Part shown: positions 1 through 9,041 of the stretch, piece by piece
Layout: each line of letters begins with the position of its first letter
Position numbering within the stretch: position 1 is the stretch's first letter
Assembly (NCBI RefSeq): GCF_002563925.1
Contig: NZ_PDJD01000001.1
Coordinates: forward strand, 1,928,973-1,992,972
Reading direction: 5' to 3'
Source: Serinibacter salmoneus
Lineage (GTDB): Bacteria > Actinomycetota > Actinomycetes > Actinomycetales > Beutenbergiaceae
Length of the DNA stretch: 64,000 nucleotides
The notes under the pieces: generated by a model
The model's input: the letters and a program-made list of their open reading frames with translations, nothing else
Databases searched by the model: none
What the model was told of the DNA's origin: nothing
Translations under genes and position numbers: made by a program

Positions 1-624
1 GCCCTGCGCGGCGGGGCGTTCAGCGTGAACCTGTGCCGGGCCGCGGATCTGGAGGTGGAGCTGTTCACCTTCGACGGCGCGGGCACCCTGCTCACCCTCG
101 GCGGCTACACCGCGCTCTCGCCGCTGCGGGTGGACGATCTGCCGGCGGTGGAGTCCCTGGTGGCCCAGGGTGTGGCCGACGGCATCCTCAAGCCACGCAG
201 CCGGGAGGCGATCGCGCGGATCGCCGCCACCGGGTTGGGTGCCCGGCTGCGCTCCACGGGCCACCTGGCGGGCGTGGTGGGGCTGGAGACCACCCCCTAC
301 GCCGCGCAGCGGGTCGGGGAGATCTCCGGGCTGATCACCGTGAGCCAGTTCTCCGGCGCCGGCTCGGGCGGCATGCTGATCGACGGCGTGCTGCAGCTGG
401 CCGCCGAGCGGGGGCTGCGGGCGGTGTTCGCCGTGACGGTCTCGGACGAGGCCGCGGCCTTCTTCCTGCGCCGCGGCTTCCACGAGGTGCCTCAGTCGCA
501 GATACCGCCCGCGAAGTGGGAGGGGTACGCCCCCGAACGGCTCGCGCTGGCGCGCTGCTACTGGCGCGAGGTCACTGCGATCACCGACTCCGCCGCTTCG
601 CCTGCGGCGGATCGGCTTCGCTGA
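1..624 (+). CDS. N-acetylglutamate synthase-like GNAT acetyltransferase (5' partial)
   Basis: The reading frame is open to the left edge of the window, so the true start lies outside. The first visible part (ELFTFDGAGTLL) resembles the linker that joins the amino-acid-kinase-like domain to the acetyltransferase domain in ArgA-type N-acetylglutamate synthases. The rest is a GNAT fold, with a central GEISGLITV strand, an acetyl-CoA loop region (SGAGSGGMLIDGVL) and a C-terminal AFFLRRGFHEV motif typical of amino-acid N-acetyltransferases. The expected reaction is acetyl-CoA plus glutamate giving N-acetylglutamate, the first step of arginine synthesis. The last dozen residues fall inside a dispersed repeat arm (596-632), so the repeat has captured or supplied the stop codon. 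A generic GNAT acetyltransferase remains possible because most of the kinase-like part is not visible. Confidence 0.72.
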   Translation, partial: ALRGGAFSVNLCRAADLEVELFTFDGAGTLLTLGGYTALSPLRVDDLPAVESLVAQGVADGILKPRSREAIARIAATGLGARLRSTGHLAGVVGLETTPYAAQRVGEISGLITVSQFSGAGSGGMLIDGVLQLAAERGLRAVFAVTVSDEAAAFFLRRGFHEVPQSQIPPAKWEGYAPERLALARCYWREVTAITDSAASPAADRLR

Positions 625-764
625 CGGCGGATGTGCGAGCCGCCCGCCGGGGCAACCACGCGCTGACCTGCAGCGACGCCGTCTCGCCCACCGAGCGCCG
701 TCATACAGCCGCCGTGCGCGAAGCCGACCCGCCGTGCGCGAAGCCGACCCGCCGTGCGCGAAGG
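596..764. repeat. Dispersed inverted-repeat element, copy 1
   Basis: The left arm (596-632) contains two tandem units of about 20 bp related to TTCGCGCACGGCGGATCGG. The right arm (711-764) carries the complementary units GCCGTGCGCGAAGCCGACCC twice plus a partial third (711-730, 731-750, 751-763). The centre holds CTGACCTGCAGCGACGCC (663-680). The same plan and core recur at 7873-8040, 19690-19838 and 37251-37372. It lies between two convergent genes and overlaps the stop codon of the upstream one, so it could end transcription in both directions. Confidence 0.8.
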
Positions 765-839
765 ATGGCGCTAACGACGCTGACGGCTCCGACGGCTCCG
801 GACTAAGCCTCGACCACGCGCCCGCTCCTGCTGGCTCCC

Positions 840-1586
840 TCAGCGCACGTCCACGCGGCCCAGCACGCCCGGCAGCTCGGTGAGCGAAGAGATCACCGCC
901 ACGCCGTGCTCCGCTGCCGCGGCGGGGTCCTCCAGGTGTGGTCCGCCGCGCCGGGTGCCGGGCCGGTCCAACCACACCCCGAGTCCCAGGCCCGCGCGCA
1001 GCGCGGCCAGGGCGTCGATGTCGAGCTCGTCGCCCACGTAGGCGGTCTCCCCCGGCGCCGTCCCCAGCCTCGCGCACGCCTGGAGGAACACGCGCGGGTC
1101 GGGCTTGCCGAAGCCGAGGGTGTCGAGCGTGACCAGGAGCGGCACGTCCTCGGCCAGCCCCACCCGCTCGAGTTTGTCTTGCGACAGCGGACCCACGGCA
1201 TTGGTCAGGGCCCCGACGGCGTAGCCCGCCTCCCGCAGCGCCCGCACCGTGGGCAGGGCGTCGGTGTGGGCGCGCCAGCCGGCGCGGAATCCAGTGCGGA
1301 ACACCTCGTCCCACGCGGGGAAGGTCGCCTCGTCCAGCGGCGGTCCGCCGAAGGCGGCATGCACCTCCTGGGCGCGGGCGAGGCGCTGCTGCGCGGCGGT
1401 GAGTTCCCCGCGGGTGTGCCGGCGGTAGTGCCCGGAGGCATCGGCGCGCCACATGGCCACGACCCGTTCGACGTCGACCCCCACCGGCAGGTACACCGCG
1501 GCGACGGCCGCGAGCGCCGCACCGAAGGCGCCGCGGGTGTCCACGAGGGTGTCGTCGATGTCGAGCAGGACGCCCCGGATCGGCAC
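840..1586 (-). CDS. HAD-superfamily hydrolase (phosphatase-like)
   Basis: The 248-residue protein shows all the HAD motifs. Motif I is DIDDT at residues 9-13 (nucleophile D9, acid/base D11), motif II is the T128-N129 pair, motif III is K161 in GFGKPDP, and motif IV is GDELD at 185-189. The helical cap between motifs I and II (about residues 20-110) marks it as a subfamily I enzyme, like phosphoglycolate or small-sugar phosphatases; the substrate cannot be read from sequence. Its start is 2 bases after the gltX stop, so it is the last gene of the methyltransferase-FAH-gltX-HAD run. The 3' end faces the repeat element at 596-764. Confidence 0.88.
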   Translation of the reverse strand: MPIRGVLLDIDDTLVDTRGAFGAALAAVAAVYLPVGVDVERVVAMWRADASGHYRRHTRGELTAAQQRLARAQEVHAAFGGPPLDEATFPAWDEVFRTGFRAGWRAHTDALPTVRALREAGYAVGALTNAVGPLSQDKLERVGLAEDVPLLVTLDTLGFGKPDPRVFLQACARLGTAPGETAYVGDELDIDALAALRAGLGLGVWLDRPGTRRGGPHLEDPAAAAEHGVAVISSLTELPGVLGRVDVR

Positions 1587-1588
1587 GG

Positions 1589-3091
1589 CTACAGGGTCGC
1601 GCGCAGCGCCCGCAGCCGCGCCAGGGTGGACTCGCGGCCCAGGATCTCCATGGACTCGAATAGCGGCGGGGAGATCCGGCGGCCGGAGACCGCCACGCGC
1701 AGCGGACCGAAGGCCAGGCGCGGCTTGATCTCCAGGCCCTCCACGATGGCCTCCCGCAGCGCCTGCTCGATCTGCGCCGTCGTGAACTCCCTCAGGCCCT
1801 CCAGGGCGCCGATCGCGGCGTCCAGCACCGCGGGCGCGGACTCCTTGAGGGTCTTGGCGGCGTCCTCGGTGATCTGCAGATCGCCGTCGGCGGTGAAGAG
1901 GAAGCCCAGCATGTCGCTCGCCTCGCCCAGCAGGGTGACGCGCTCCTGGATGAGCGGCGCGGCGGCGGTGAGGATCGCCTGCTCGCGCACGGTGAGCTCC
2001 GCGAAGGTGCCGGCGGAGACCAGCCCCGGCAGGTAGGGCACGAGGCGGTCGCGGAAGTCCTCGGCCTCGAGCATGCGGATGTGGGTGGCGTTGATCGCCT
2101 CCGCCTTGGCCACGTCGAACGCCGCGGGGTTGGGGTTCACGTCGTGGATGTCGAACGCCTGCGCCATCTCGGCCATCGTGAACACGTCACGGTCCGGGCC
2201 GATCGCCCAGCCCAGCAGCGCCAGGTAGTTCAGCAGGCCCTCGGGGATGAACCCCCGGTCGCGGTGGTGGAACAGGTTGGACTGCGGGTCGCGCTTGGAG
2301 AGCTTCTTGTTGCCCTCGCCGCGCACCAGCGGCATGTGGCCGAAGTCCGGCACCCGGGCGGCGATGCCGAGCTCCACCAGCGCCCGGTACAGGGCGATCT
2401 GGCGGGGCGTGGAGGAGAGCAGATCCTCCCCGCGCAGCACGTGGGTGATGCCCATGAGGGCGTCGTCCACCGGGTTGACCAGCGTGTACAGCGGCTTCCC
2501 GTCGGCGCGGACCACCACGAAGTCGGGCACGGACCCGGCGGCGAAGGTCACCTCGCCGCGGATGGCGTCGGTGAACGTGATGTCCTCATCCGGCATCCGC
2601 AGCCGCCACACGGGCTGACGGCCCTCGGCCTCGTAGGCGGCGATCTGCTCCGGGGTCAGGTCGCGGTCGTAGTTGTCGTACCCCATCTGGGCGCCGCGCC
2701 CGGCGGCGACGTTGCGCTCGGCCGCCTCCTCCGCGGTGGCGTAGGAGGGGTAGAGGTAGCCGCCGGCCTTGAGCTTCTCGACCACCTCGAGGTAGATCTC
2801 CCCGCGCTGGGACTGGCGGTAGGGCCCGTCCGGGCCGCCCACCTCGATGCCCTCGTCCCAGTCCAGCCCGAGCCAGCGCAGCGAGTCGATGATCGCGGCG
2901 TAGGACTCCTCGGAGTCACGGGCGGCGTCGGTGTCCTCGATGCGGAACACGAACGTGCCGCCGGTGTGACGCGCCTGCGCCCAGTTGAACAGGGCCGTGC
3001 GGATCATCCCGACGTGCGGGGTGCCGGTCGGTGAGGGGCAGAAGCGGACCTTCACGGGGGTCTCGGGCGTCACAGGAGCAGCAGTAGTCAC
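1589..3091 (-). CDS. gltX: Glutamate--tRNA ligase
   Basis: This 500-residue class I aminoacyl-tRNA synthetase charges tRNA-Glu with glutamate. The N-terminal Rossmann core begins [14 protein letters not shown], with the HIGH-type signature at about residues 24-29; IEDTD follows near residue 51, and the KMSKS-type loop reads KLSKRD at 263-268. Length is normal for bacterial GluRS. The start is taken as GTG at 3091-3089; a TACCCT box at 3100-3105 sits 8 bases upstream, consistent with a short or absent 5' leader, while the FAH gene upstream is 105 bp away. An FAH-family gene next to gltX is, from general knowledge, a common arrangement in actinobacteria. Actinobacteria usually lack GlnRS, so the enzyme may also serve the amidotransferase route. 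Confidence 0.96.
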   Translation of the reverse strand: MTTAAPVTPETPVKVRFCPSPTGTPHVGMIRTALFNWAQARHTGGTFVFRIEDTDAARDSEESYAAIIDSLRWLGLDWDEGIEVGGPDGPYRQSQRGEIYLEVVEKLKAGGYLYPSYATAEEAAERNVAAGRGAQMGYDNYDRDLTPEQIAAYEAEGRQPVWRLRMPDEDITFTDAIRGEVTFAAGSVPDFVVVRADGKPLYTLVNPVDDALMGITHVLRGEDLLSSTPRQIALYRALVELGIAARVPDFGHMPLVRGEGNKKLSKRDPQSNLFHHRDRGFIPEGLLNYLALLGWAIGPDRDVFTMAEMAQAFDIHDVNPNPAAFDVAKAEAINATHIRMLEAEDFRDRLVPYLPGLVSAGTFAELTVREQAILTAAAPLIQERVTLLGEASDMLGFLFTADGDLQITEDAAKTLKESAPAVLDAAIGALEGLREFTTAQIEQALREAIVEGLEIKPRLAFGPLRVAVSGRRISPPLFESMEILGRESTLARLRALRATL

Positions 3092-3152
3092 AGTCGTTCA
3101 GGGTAGTCGCCGTTGACGACTACCCACGAGGCGCCACCGCAGTGCCGCCACC

Positions 3153-3212
3153 ACCGCCGTGGGCGCCTACCGGGTCGGCAGCACCGCCGTGGGCGCCTAC
3201 CGGGTCGGCAGC
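3153..3212. repeat. 30-bp direct duplication at a gene end
   Basis: Two adjacent, essentially identical 30-bp copies each contain CCGTGGGCGCCTACCGGGTC. The right copy holds the last codons and stop (3197-3199) of the FAH-family gene; the left copy repeats this just downstream, reproducing the final residues and stop in the same frame. It looks like slippage or a local duplication and does not disrupt a gene. Confidence 0.85.
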
Positions 3213-3973
3213 ACCGGGTTCGACAGCGTACCGAGGCCCTCGATCTCCACGTCCACGCGCTGGCCGGCATGGATCGGCCCCACACCCGCGGGGGTTCCGG
3301 TCAGGATCACATCGCCCGGCAGGAGCGTGACCACGGAGGAGATGTAGGAGATGAGCTCGGAGACCCCGTGGATCATCTGGCTGGTGCGGCCGTCCTGACG
3401 CAGTTCGCCGTCCACCCGCACCCGCACCGCGAGGTCGGCGGGGTCGAGGTCGGTCTCGATCCAGGGCCCGAGCGGGCAGGCGGAGTCGAAGCCCTTCTTC
3501 AGCAGCCACGGGCCCGTCTCGCCCTGGTCGCGAGCGGTGACGTCGTTCGCGACCGTGTACCCGAAGATCACCTCCAGCGCCTTGGAGGCCGGCACGTCCT
3601 TGCAGATCCGCTTGATCACGACGGCGAGCTCGCCCTCGTGGTCCACGCGCTGGGAGTATCCCGGCAGCACGATCGGGTCGTCCGGGCCGACCACGGAGGT
3701 GTTGGGCTTGAGGAAGATCATCGGGGCCTCGGGCACCTCGTTGCCGAGCTCCGCGGCGTGCTCGGCGTAGTTGCGCCCCACCCCGACCACCTTGGAACGC
3801 GGGATCACGGGCGCGAGCAGCCGCACGCCGTCGGCGTCCAGGATCTGCCCGGTCGGCTCGATCGGGGTGTACAGCGGGTCACCCTTGATGACCGCGTAGC
3901 GGGCGGAATCCCCCTCCCCGTCCACGACGGCGAAACGGGGGTCATCTCCGACGACGATTCGTGCGATGCGCAT
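3197..3973 (-). CDS. Fumarylacetoacetate hydrolase family protein
   Basis: The 258-residue protein has the FAH fold. Metal ligands are visible as E113 and E115 in DHEGELAVVI and D144 in VANDVTARD; the C-terminal GTPAGVG loop of the active site is also present. Members hydrolyse or decarboxylate 2-hydroxy-dienoates, acylpyruvates or oxaloacetate. Actinobacterial copies beside gltX are often assigned to acylpyruvase/oxaloacetate decarboxylase-like roles, but the substrate here is unknown. It starts 14 bp after the methyltransferase stop and leads into gltX, so the three are probably co-transcribed. Its 3' end is duplicated (3153-3212). Confidence 0.9.
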   Translation of the reverse strand: MRIARIVVGDDPRFAVVDGEGDSARYAVIKGDPLYTPIEPTGQILDADGVRLLAPVIPRSKVVGVGRNYAEHAAELGNEVPEAPMIFLKPNTSVVGPDDPIVLPGYSQRVDHEGELAVVIKRICKDVPASKALEVIFGYTVANDVTARDQGETGPWLLKKGFDSACPLGPWIETDLDPADLAVRVRVDGELRQDGRTSQMIHGVSELISYISSVVTLLPGDVILTGTPAGVGPIHAGQRVDVEIEGLGTLSNPVLPTR

Positions 3974-3987
3974 ACCGCCAGCCTAGG

Positions 3988-4791
3988 TCAGCGACTCACC
4001 TTCCGAGCGCGGACCTCGCTGTGCAGGATCACGAACCAGGCGTCCTCCTGCCGGCCCCACGCCGTCCACTCCCGGGCGAGATCCGCGAGTTCACCCTCCG
4101 TGGCTGCCTCCTGCGCGATCGCGTTGCGCGCGAACGCGGAGTGCACCACCCGGTCCGCCCACACCCCGGCCCACCAGGCCGCCTCCTCCTGCGTGTAACA
4201 CCAGGTGTCGGCGCCGGCCTCCACATCGGTGAACCCGGCCTCGCGCACCCAGGCGACCAGGCGCCGTCCGGCATCGGGTTCTCCCCCGGCGCCCCGCGCC
4301 ACCTCCCGGTACAGCGAGCGCCAGGCATCCAGCCCCTCGGAGTCGGGGAACCAGGTCATCGCGCCGTAGTCCGCATCGCGCACCGCCAGCAGCCCACCGG
4401 GCCGCAGCACCCGGCGCATCTCGGCGAGCGCCCCGACCGGGTCGCTCAGGTGCTGCAGCACCTGGTGGGCGTGCACCACGTCGAAGGAGTGGTCGGCATA
4501 CGGCAGGGCGCGCACATCGCCCTCCTCGAAGAGCACGTTCTCCACCCCGCGGGCCACGGCGAGTTCCGAGGCCTTCAGCAGCACCTCGCGGGAGGTGTCC
4601 ACCCCGACCACCCGGCCCGGGGCCACGCGCTGCGCCAACCCGACCGTGATCGTGCCGGGGCCGCATCCCACATCGAGCAGGTCCAGCCCCGGGCCGAGAT
4701 CATCCAGCAGGTAGGCCGCGGAGTTCTCCGCCGTGCGCCAGGAGTGCTGCCGCAGCACGCTCTCGCTGTGGCCATGAACATAGGTGGACAT
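3988..4791 (-). CDS. Class I SAM-dependent methyltransferase
   Basis: This 267-residue cytosolic methyltransferase has a glycine-rich SAM loop DVGCGPG (residues 40-46), an acidic end of strand 2 (VVGVD), a GDVRALPYADHSFD motif that contacts the adenine, and a hydrophobic VHAHQVLQHL strand. It is similar to UbiE/MenG and other small-molecule methyltransferases, but no substrate-specific motif is recognisable. It is the first gene of the minus-strand run that continues into the FAH gene and gltX. It is divergent from the acyltransferase gene, with a 49-bp gap holding both promoters. Confidence 0.9.
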   Translation of the reverse strand: MSTYVHGHSESVLRQHSWRTAENSAAYLLDDLGPGLDLLDVGCGPGTITVGLAQRVAPGRVVGVDTSREVLLKASELAVARGVENVLFEEGDVRALPYADHSFDVVHAHQVLQHLSDPVGALAEMRRVLRPGGLLAVRDADYGAMTWFPDSEGLDAWRSLYREVARGAGGEPDAGRRLVAWVREAGFTDVEAGADTWCYTQEEAAWWAGVWADRVVHSAFARNAIAQEAATEGELADLAREWTAWGRQEDAWFVILHSEVRARKVSR

Positions 4792-4828
4792 CTCAGCCTC
4801 CTTCGCCTGCGATCCGGTGGCCTCACCG

Positions 4829-4834
4829 TAGTCT
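4829..4834 (+). promoter_or_regulatory. -10 box of a leaderless transcript (acyltransferase)
   Basis: TAGTCT lies exactly 6 bases before the GTG at 4841. This spacing puts the transcription start at or next to the start codon and is why 4841 is preferred over the GTG at 4838. No Shine-Dalgarno sequence is visible. Confidence 0.5.
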
Positions 4835-4840
4835 CAAGTG

Positions 4841-5983
4841 GTGACCGATGCCCCGGCAACAACACCGTCACCACCCGCTTCACGCCCGACGGCGCCGCGC
4901 CTGGCGGGTGTGGACGTCGCCCGGGCGGTGGCGATCCTGGGCATGCTCATCGCGCACCTCGGCACCGGGCACCACCCGCAGGGCGGAACCGGCGAGGACT
5001 GGATGTGGTGGTTCGACGGCCGCTCCTCCGCGCTGTTCGCGACGCTCGCGGGGGTCAGCATCGCGCTGATGTCCCGCCGTCTGGACCGCCGCCGGCCCGC
5101 AGGGTGGGGCGTGCTGAGCGGGCGGCTGGTGGTGCGCGCCGTGGTGATCATGGCGATCGGCGTGGCCCTGATGGGGCTGGGGACGCCGGTCGCGATCATC
5201 CTGCCGACCTATGGGGTCATGTTCCTCATGGCGATCCCGGTGCTGCGCGCCCCGACGTGGCTGCTGGTGCTGCTCGGCGTGCTCTCGGCCACCCTGGCGC
5301 CCGTCTTCGTGCTGTGGCTGCGCACCGTGACCACCGGTTCCCCCGATCCCTACGACCACCTGTTCCAGTACGGGGTCGGGGAGATGGTGTGGGGGTACTA
5401 CCCCGCGTTGGTGTGGATCGCCTACCTCGTGGTGGGCATGGTCGTGGGGCGCGGGCTCCTCGCCGCCGGGAACTCGCGCTCGGCCGTGCTCGTGCTCGGC
5501 GCAGCCGGGGTGGCGCTCGCGGCGATCGGGTACGGCGCCGGGGTGTGGCTCAGCGCGGGCCTGACCGAGGAGGAGCTCGCGGCATGGCCCGGGGTGCTGG
5601 CGAACGCCGAACCGCACACCGACTCTCCGCCCGAGGTCGTCGGGAACCTCGGGGTAACGCTCGCGGTCCTCGCCCTGTGCCTGCTGCTGTGCTCGGTGCG
5701 GCCGGTCGAGGTCGCGCTGAGCCCGCTCGCCGCCGCCGGGTCGATGTCGCTGACCGTGTACTCCGCGCAGATCGTGGTGATCGCGATCCTCGGACCGGAC
5801 GCCGTCTGGTACCCCGTCTCCAACGAACCGCTGATCCTGCTGGCCCTGGGCAGCGTGCTCGGCGCGTGGATCTGGCGACTGTTCCTCGGCAGGGGTCCGC
5901 TGGAGCGGCTGGTGACGTGGCTGTCCTCGCTGCCCGAGCGGGCGGTGGAGGCCACCCGCGCGGCGGACTGGCAGCACCGGTGA
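4841..5983 (+). CDS. Multi-pass membrane acyltransferase (heparan-alpha-glucosaminide acetyltransferase / DUF418-like)
   Basis: The 380-residue protein begins with a short Thr/Pro-rich cytosolic stretch and then the motif RLAGVDVARAVAILGMLIAHLG, typical of the HGSNAT catalytic/DUF1624 family; the first His of the membrane domain sits in IAHLG. About nine to ten hydrophobic segments follow, including GRSSALFATLAGVSIALM and paired C-terminal helices. Relatives transfer acyl groups across the membrane to sugars or lipids; the acceptor is unknown. The stop codon overlaps the GTG of the next gene (GTGA), so it is translated together with the phosphatase-like protein. Confidence 0.78.
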   Translation: MTDAPATTPSPPASRPTAPRLAGVDVARAVAILGMLIAHLGTGHHPQGGTGEDWMWWFDGRSSALFATLAGVSIALMSRRLDRRRPAGWGVLSGRLVVRAVVIMAIGVALMGLGTPVAIILPTYGVMFLMAIPVLRAPTWLLVLLGVLSATLAPVFVLWLRTVTTGSPDPYDHLFQYGVGEMVWGYYPALVWIAYLVVGMVVGRGLLAAGNSRSAVLVLGAAGVALAAIGYGAGVWLSAGLTEEELAAWPGVLANAEPHTDSPPEVVGNLGVTLAVLALCLLLCSVRPVEVALSPLAAAGSMSLTVYSAQIVVIAILGPDAVWYPVSNEPLILLALGSVLGAWIWRLFLGRGPLERLVTWLSSLPERAVEATRAADWQHR

Positions 5984-7812
5984 CGATCACGCCCCTGCAC
6001 CCGCTCGTCCTGAGCGATCCCTACCTCCAACTCCCCGGGCCGGGGCAGGTGCACGTGGCCTGGGCCAGCGCCACCCGCCCCGCCGCGAGCGCCGTGCTGG
6101 TGGGCGACGCCGTCGCCGGCCTCACCGCCCAGGACGCGGCCCGCGCCGGCCACGGTGAGGAGATCCCGGGCGTGCGCATGATTCCCGCGCACCCCACCCG
6201 GCTCACCCGCACCGCGGAGGACGCCGACTCCGACCTGCCCGCAGCGCTCCGGCCACCGCGGGAGGCGGGGATCGTGCCGCGCGAGGTGTGGCGCCTCGTC
6301 GCCCGCGTCGCCGACCTGGCCGCGGGCCGGCGCGAGCCGTACCGGGTGGTGAGCGTGTTCGGCCCGCAACCGGATCCGCTGGAGGTGACCGGCGGTGCCG
6401 GCCACGTCTGGCTCTCCGACGTCTTCACCCTGGCGCCCGCACCGGCGCCGGGTGCGGCGCAGCGGATCCTGCTCACCAGCGACCACCAGGCCGAGCCGAA
6501 CACCCCGGCGAACCTGCAGCTCGCGGCCGCGACACTGGGTCCGCTGGATGCGGTGTTCCTCGCCGGGGACATGGTCAACCGCCCCGACCGGGCCTCGGAG
6601 TGGTTCGACGGCGCGGGCGGGGCGGCCTTCTTCGCCACCATGCAGGGGCGCGCCGACCGGGCCGACAGCGCGGGCGCGAGCACCTGGCACGGTGCGCCGC
6701 TCCTGCAGCACGTGCCGCTCTTCCCCGCGATCGGCAACCACGAGGTGCAGGGCCGGCGGATCGGGCAACCCAGCATTGCGGCCTCCTTCGCCGCCCCGGT
6801 GCCCCGCGCGGTCGCGGAGGCGGAGCTCGCCGCGGACGCCGAGGCCCGGGCCGCGCTCGCCGCGAGCGCCGACCCCACCTCCGACCCCACCGCGGACCCC
6901 GCAGCGCAGCGCGAGGCGTGGCTGCGGGACCGCTCCTTCTCCACCACCACCTACGAGGAGCTCTTCACCCTCCCGAGCACCTCCCCCGGCGCGGGCCGGT
7001 ACTACGCCGTCACCGTGGGCGAGGTGCGCCTCGTGGTGCTGTACGCGACCCGGATCTGGCGCTCCGCCGTCGCCGATCCCGACCCTGCCGATCGCGTGGC
7101 CGCGAGTCGGTTCCAGGAGGCGGCCGACGCCCTGGACGAACCGACCCGGCAGGGTCAGGGCGACTTCCTGTTCGACGCGCCGATCGCCGGTTCCGCTCAG
7201 CACGCGTGGCTGCGCCAGGAGCTGGCGAGCGAGGCCTTCCGCGCCGCCGGGGTACGGATGGTGATGCTGCACGAGGGGCCGTACGGGATCGGCACCAACG
7301 TGATGCCACCGTTCACGCCCCCGGTGCGCATCGAGGAACGCGAGCAGGACGGCGCGCTCGTCGGGATCCGCTACGAGTACCCCGGCAACGTGCTGCTGCG
7401 TGACCTGGTGCCGCTGCTGGAGGAGGCCGAGGTGGATCTCGTGTTCTCCGGGCACTCCCACCTGTTCACCCGCTTCACCTCCCCGGGCGGGGTGCACTAC
7501 GTGGAGACCTCCAACACCGGGAACACCCACGGGGCCTTTCACGCCACCTCGGGTCGAGAGCGGGAGGTGCCGCCCGCGCCGTGGCGCTCGGCGGACCACC
7601 TCGCCTCGGGCAGTCCGGGCGGGATGGAGCCGGCGTGGCCGACCGCGCCCCTCGAGGGCGTGCCGTACGTGGCGAGCAATGACCACGTGGTGTTCACGCT
7701 GCTGGATACCGGGGCGCGGGAGGTCGTCAGCTACGTGGCGGACGTGCGGGACCCGGGGACGACGCCGCGGGAGCTGGACCGGTTCGCGCTGCGCCCGCGC
7801 GGGACGCGCTGA
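5980..7812 (+). CDS. Calcineurin-like metallophosphoesterase (purple acid phosphatase-like)
   Basis: The 610-residue enzyme opens with DPYLQLPGPGQVHVAWAS, the pattern of the fibronectin-like N-terminal domain of purple acid phosphatases. The dinuclear metal site is spelled out by SDH at 167-169, GDMVNR at 196-201, GNHE at 252-255, His431 in MLHEGP and GHSH at 491-494. No signal peptide is visible, unlike many family members, so it may be cytosolic. A long Ala/Asp-rich insert (about residues 285-310) lies between the GNHE and HEGP motifs. The start GTG at 5980 overlaps the acyltransferase stop. The longer upstream frame is rejected because it runs through the acyltransferase gene. The 3' end is followed by a dispersed repeat. 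Confidence 0.86.
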   Translation: MTITPLHPLVLSDPYLQLPGPGQVHVAWASATRPAASAVLVGDAVAGLTAQDAARAGHGEEIPGVRMIPAHPTRLTRTAEDADSDLPAALRPPREAGIVPREVWRLVARVADLAAGRREPYRVVSVFGPQPDPLEVTGGAGHVWLSDVFTLAPAPAPGAAQRILLTSDHQAEPNTPANLQLAAATLGPLDAVFLAGDMVNRPDRASEWFDGAGGAAFFATMQGRADRADSAGASTWHGAPLLQHVPLFPAIGNHEVQGRRIGQPSIAASFAAPVPRAVAEAELAADAEARAALAASADPTSDPTADPAAQREAWLRDRSFSTTTYEELFTLPSTSPGAGRYYAVTVGEVRLVVLYATRIWRSAVADPDPADRVAASRFQEAADALDEPTRQGQGDFLFDAPIAGSAQHAWLRQELASEAFRAAGVRMVMLHEGPYGIGTNVMPPFTPPVRIEEREQDGALVGIRYEYPGNVLLRDLVPLLEEAEVDLVFSGHSHLFTRFTSPGGVHYVETSNTGNTHGAFHATSGREREVPPAPWRSADHLASGSPGGMEPAWPTAPLEGVPYVASNDHVVFTLLDTGAREVVSYVADVRDPGTTPRELDRFALRPRGTR

Positions 7813-7872
7813 GCGCCGAGGGGCTCCCCGACCGCGGCGGGTGGCGGCGTCGGCGTCGGCGTCGCTGCGCGC

Positions 7873-8040
7873 GGCCTCGCTGAGGGCGGTGGACCCCTCG
7901 CTCAGGGCGGTGCGATCGGCGCGGGCGACTCCCGACCACGAGGTCCCAACCGCCTGACCTGCGCGGACGCCCGCCGGCACCTGGAACCGAGAGCGGTGCT
8001 TCCTCCCTGCGCGAGGGGTCCACCGCCCTGGGCGAGGGCC
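7873..8040. repeat. Dispersed inverted-repeat element, copy 2
   Basis: The left arm (7873-7911) holds two tandem units built on CTCGCTGAGGGCGGTGG, and the right arm (8001-8040) is its near-complement (GAGGGGTCCACCGCC). The core CTGACCTGCGCGGACGCC at 7954-7971 matches the core of the other copies. It fills most of the 295-bp gap between the phosphatase-like and glycosylase-like genes and probably ends the upstream transcript. Confidence 0.75.
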
Positions 8041-8095
8041 ACCGAGGAGCTTCCCGCCCCACCCAGCGCTCGCGCCGCGCACCCATCCCGTCGCG

Positions 8096-8101
8096 GACAA
8101 T
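8096..8101 (+). promoter_or_regulatory. Probable -10 box, leaderless start at 8108
   Basis: GACAAT lies 6 bases before the GTG at 8108, matching the spacing seen at several other genes in the window. There is no Shine-Dalgarno in the gap. It is weaker than the TAnnnT boxes elsewhere because its first base is G. Confidence 0.35.
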
Positions 8102-8107
8102 GGGAGC

Positions 8108-9037
8108 GTGGAACGACTGGACCGGGCGACCTGGAGCGCCCTCGCGCGCGACCACGCGCAGGCCGCCCGGGACCTGACCGCCGCGCACCGCGAGCGCCGG
8201 GCCACGGGCGAGAAGCACGCCGTCGAGGACTTCCTGTTCACCTACTACCCGCTGCGCCCGGCCGCGCTGGAGCGCTGGTCGCCCGGCGCCGGCGTCGCGC
8301 TGGCCGATGCCGCGGGCAGCGCGTTCGAGGGCGCCCGGTACTTCGCGATGACGCCCGACGGCGCCGCTCACCTGGACACCTCGGCCTTCCTGGCGCAGCG
8401 GGGCGCCGCGGTGCGCTTCCACGCCGAGCTGCTGCGCGCCGTGGCCGGCCGGGCGCCCCGCTTCGACTGCTTCGGGCTGCACGAGTGGGCGATGGTCTAC
8501 CGCGAACCGGCAGGCGGGCACCGCCACGACCTGCCGTTGCGGCTCGGGGAGGCCGCCACCGACGAGGTCGTGGAGACGCACAAGATCGTGTGCACCCACA
8601 TCGACGCCTACCGGTTCTTCACCCCGCCGGCCGAGCCCTTGAACGCCTACCGTCCCACCCGCGAGACCCAGGTGGCGATGGACCAGGGCGGGTGCCTGCA
8701 CGTAGGCATGGACCTCATGAAGCCGGTCATCCACCTCGGGCCGGCGATCCCCGGCGCGCTGGCGCTGCAGGCGTTCGTGCTGGCGCGGGACATCCGTGAG
8801 CTCGACATGCGCGCCTCCCCCTACGACGTCTCCCGCTTCGGCCTGAGCCCCGTCGCGATCGAGACCCCCGAGGGCAAGGCCGCCTACGTCGCGGCGCAGC
8901 GGGACCTCTCCCGCCGCGCAGAGCCGATCCGCGCCGCGCTGCTCGCCGTGTGCGAGGACCTCCTCGACACGTGCAGCCCCGGCGAGGACCCGCGGGACGA
9001 ACGTCCTGCCCACCTGCTCGCCGCTGCGCGATCCTGA
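8108..9037 (+). CDS. Putative 3-methyladenine DNA glycosylase (actinobacterial family)
   Basis: The 309-residue soluble protein belongs to an actinobacterial family that databases, as I recall them, label 3-methyladenine DNA glycosylase. Recognisable blocks are HAVEDFLFTYYPLRPAALERW near the N-terminus, FDCFGLHEWAMVY (His125-Glu126-Trp127) in the middle, and a DQGGCLHVGMDLMK block later. It has no HhH-GPD motif and does not resemble AlkA or Tag, so the catalytic assignment rests on family annotation rather than on visible active-site residues. It is 4 bp upstream of the NrdI-like gene, so the two share a transcript. Confidence 0.6.
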   Translation: MERLDRATWSALARDHAQAARDLTAAHRERRATGEKHAVEDFLFTYYPLRPAALERWSPGAGVALADAAGSAFEGARYFAMTPDGAAHLDTSAFLAQRGAAVRFHAELLRAVAGRAPRFDCFGLHEWAMVYREPAGGHRHDLPLRLGEAATDEVVETHKIVCTHIDAYRFFTPPAEPLNAYRPTRETQVAMDQGGCLHVGMDLMKPVIHLGPAIPGALALQAFVLARDIRELDMRASPYDVSRFGLSPVAIETPEGKAAYVAAQRDLSRRAEPIRAALLAVCEDLLDTCSPGEDPRDERPAHLLAAARS

Positions 9038-9041
9038 GAGG

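Noticed and set aside
3961-5979. Very long plus-strand frame continuing to 7812
   Set aside because: Its first 2 kb overlap the methyltransferase and acyltransferase genes in other frames and have low-complexity Arg/Gly/Ala composition. Only the part from GTG 5980 has recognisable domains.
5422-8241. 939-codon minus-strand open frame
   Set aside because: It lies antisense to well-supported plus-strand genes, with no domain and a biased Arg/Gly/His/Ala composition.
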